Positions 13,446-14,515 of a DNA stretch of 14,515 bases are shown here, in pieces. Position numbers and translations under genes: made by a program. The notes beneath the pieces were generated by a model. It made no database searches. It was not told the origin of the DNA and worked only from the letters and a program-made list of their open reading frames with translations. Location: contig NYUL01000030.1 of NCBI GenBank assembly GCA_002684055.1, positions 7,321 through 21,835 of the forward strand, written 5' to 3'. The first letter of the stretch is position 1, and every line of letters starts with the position of its first letter. This DNA is from Gammaproteobacteria bacterium (GTDB lineage: Bacteria > Pseudomonadota > Gammaproteobacteria > Magnimaribacterales > TMED112).

Positions 13446-13809
13446 TGCAAACACAAACTTCATAGAGGCCAATATTGGCACGAAAGAACTTATGCTTGAA
13501 GTAGCGAATACTCAAGCTTTAAGATCAAAAGGGCTGATGGACGTCAAAGAACTAAATGAAGATCGAGGCATGATTTTCTTTTGGCCCGGTGCTGCACGCA
13601 GATGTATGTGGATGAAAGATACTTATATTGAACTATCAGTTGCTTTTATTAATCGTGAAAAAAAGATTGTAGAAATATTTGATCTAGAGCCTGAAAACCT
13701 TGAATCAGTTTGCTCATCAAGCAGAGATATTATTGCTGCAATAGAGATGAATAAGGGATGGTTTAGTAAAAATGATATTGAGCTTCTTTCTAAAGTTGAG
13801 CTCCCTTAG
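13399..13809 (+). CDS. Exported DUF192 family protein
   Basis: The 136-residue protein has a signal peptide (MIMRILLLIFVTISVNA, 1-17) and a single DUF192 beta-barrel domain. Recognisable family features are VANTQALRSKGLMDVKEL (with the usual RxxGLM pattern), GMIFFWP, and CMWMKDTYIELSVAFI, which corresponds to the conserved W-M-K/N-T-xx-PLD block. The usual P-L-D is ELS here. The function of DUF192 is unknown; many members are periplasmic or membrane-anchored. The start may be ATG 13399 or ATG 13405. The entire signal peptide lies within the rpe coding region. The stop codon overlaps the coq7 stop codon on the other strand (13806-13809). Confidence 0.85.
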   Translation: MIMRILLLIFVTISVNANTNFIEANIGTKELMLEVANTQALRSKGLMDVKELNEDRGMIFFWPGAARRCMWMKDTYIELSVAFINREKKIVEIFDLEPENLESVCSSSRDIIAAIEMNKGWFSKNDIELLSKVELP

Positions 13810-14444
13810 AAGTAACGACTTAATGTCGTCATTATTTTAGAGGTTGCTGTCATCATGCCACGCACAGGCGGTGGCAACTCTTCGCTTCCATGCTCTTTAG
13901 CCTCTTGGCCATGTATTTCTTCCTCTTCCAGCATCTTCTCTAGAATCTTTCTACTTTCTACATCTCTAGGAGACATTTCTTTTAAGTGTCTTCGTAAGTG
14001 TTCTACTACTTGCTTCTCTGTCTCTTCAACAAAACCTAGGCTTGTTCCATCACCAATCAAAGCGGCTACTGAACCAAGTGTAAATGAACCAGCATAGTAA
14101 AAAGGGTCTAAAACAGATTTTTTTCCGCCTAGCTCATCAAGTCTTTTGCTGCACCACACAAGATGATCAAATTCTTCATCACCCGCTTTTACAAGATGCT
14201 TTCTTACGTCAGGTGTTTTTGTGAAAAAAGCTTGTCCTCTGTATAAAGCTTGAGCTGATACTTCTCCAGAAGCATTAACTCTCATAAGCGAGATAGACTT
14301 TTGTCTTTCCTCTTCATTCAAATTAGTATCCAAATCACCACTATTTTCATAGGTGATTGTTTTAAGAAAATGATTTAATTCTGTTGCCAACTTATCACTA
14401 AGACTCATAAATTTTTCCAATATCTCTTCTGTATATATTGCCAT
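13806..14444 (-). CDS. coq7: Demethoxyubiquinone hydroxylase Coq7
   Basis: Coq7 is a diiron monooxygenase that hydroxylates 2-polyprenyl-3-methyl-6-methoxy-1,4-benzoquinol in ubiquinone synthesis, replacing UbiF of E. coli. The 212-residue protein has two EXXH-type sites: Glu61 (NASGEVSAQALYRGQ), Glu91 and His94 (EEFDH), a glutamate in GFVEETEKQ (about 141-143), and Glu175 with His178 (EEEEIHG). DPFYYAGSFTLGSVAALIG is the hydrophobic, membrane-contacting helix region. ATG 14444 lies inside the purD end. An alternative ATG at 14408 (MSLSDKLATEL) has GGAAA upstream and overlaps purD by only 11 bases, giving 200 residues. The stop overlaps that of the convergent DUF192 gene by 4 bases. Confidence 0.93.
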   Translation of the reverse strand: MAIYTEEILEKFMSLSDKLATELNHFLKTITYENSGDLDTNLNEEERQKSISLMRVNASGEVSAQALYRGQAFFTKTPDVRKHLVKAGDEEFDHLVWCSKRLDELGGKKSVLDPFYYAGSFTLGSVAALIGDGTSLGFVEETEKQVVEHLRRHLKEMSPRDVESRKILEKMLEEEEIHGQEAKEHGSEELPPPVRGMMTATSKIMTTLSRYF

Positions 14445-14515
14445 CAAATCTTATTTCTTCAATATTTTTATATATATATTCCGAGCAAAGATCTAATGTT
14501 TTGTCATAATAATTT
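14398..14515 (-). CDS. purD: C-terminal end of phosphoribosylamine-glycine ligase (partial)
   Basis: A frame enters from the right edge and stops with TAG at 14400-14398, giving 38 residues. Its LCSEYIYKNIEEI followed by RFDGNIYRRDIG matches the extreme C-terminus of PurD, where an alanine-rich helix is followed by an I-x-F-x-G-x-x-Y-R-x-D-I-G motif. PurD makes glycinamide ribonucleotide in purine synthesis. The coding end overlaps the coq7 start by 47 bases (or 11 if coq7 starts at 14408), suggesting a purD-coq7 transcript. Only this tail is inside the window. Confidence 0.75.
   Translation of the reverse strand, partial: NYYDKTLDLCSEYIYKNIEEIRFDGNIYRRDIGKIYES

Noticed and set aside
1..14515. 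tRNA or rRNA genes, CRISPR arrays, insertion sequences, phage genes or attachment sites.
   Set aside because: None seen: no repeated direct units, no terminal inverted repeats around a transposase, and no cloverleaf in the few gaps available.

Overview
The window looks like chromosomal core DNA from an AT-rich, streamlined gammaproteobacterium. Base composition is low in GC by eye, most neighbouring genes overlap by 4 to about 50 bases, and almost nothing is intergenic. The gene content is gammaproteobacterial: the lptD-surA-pdxA-rsmA-apaH block, zapA-6S RNA-ygfA, the amgK-murU pair diverging from lptD as in Pseudomonas, and a Coq7-type ubiquinone hydroxylase. A marine SAR86-like lineage would fit, but that is an inference from composition and compactness, not a phylogenetic result. 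No phage, transposon, CRISPR or tRNA was seen.

Layout. (1) Positions 1-1354, plus strand: the tail of an unknown gene, an exported L,D-transpeptidase, a 261-base gap, and an exported glutathione peroxidase. The gap is the least ordinary stretch. It holds a good sigma70-like promoter, a hairpin with a C/U-only loop, a textbook intrinsic terminator with a cUCCGg tetraloop, and a 27-residue putative membrane peptide. (2) Positions 1333-10325, minus strand: one nearly uninterrupted run, lptD > surA > pdxA > rsmA > apaH > cca > pteridine-reductase-like SDR > zapA > 6S RNA > ygfA > rpiA. Every junction overlaps except zapA/ygfA, and that gap is filled by 6S RNA, whose closing stem contains the ygfA start codon. 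(3) Positions 10366-13809, plus strand, divergent from lptD across only 40 bases: an HSDL2-like SDR, amgK, murU, rpe and an exported DUF192 protein, again overlapping or 1 base apart. (4) Positions 13806-14515, minus strand: coq7, preceded by the last 38 codons of what appears to be purD, whose 3' end overlaps the coq7 start.

Functional themes. Envelope biogenesis is prominent: LptD (LPS export), SurA (outer membrane chaperone), the L,D-transpeptidase, and AmgK-MurU (peptidoglycan sugar recycling). The rest is housekeeping: ribosome and tRNA maturation (RsmA, Cca), nucleotide hydrolysis (ApaH), cofactors (PdxA, pteridine reductase, YgfA, Coq7), pentose phosphate isomerisation (RpiA and Rpe), division (ZapA) and transcription control (6S RNA). 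Points worth attention are the candidate small RNA at 639-703, a CCA-adding enzyme without an HD domain, a short LptD with three cysteines, 6S RNA overlapping ygfA, an SDR gene inserted into the lptD/amgK junction, and several dual-coding overlaps.
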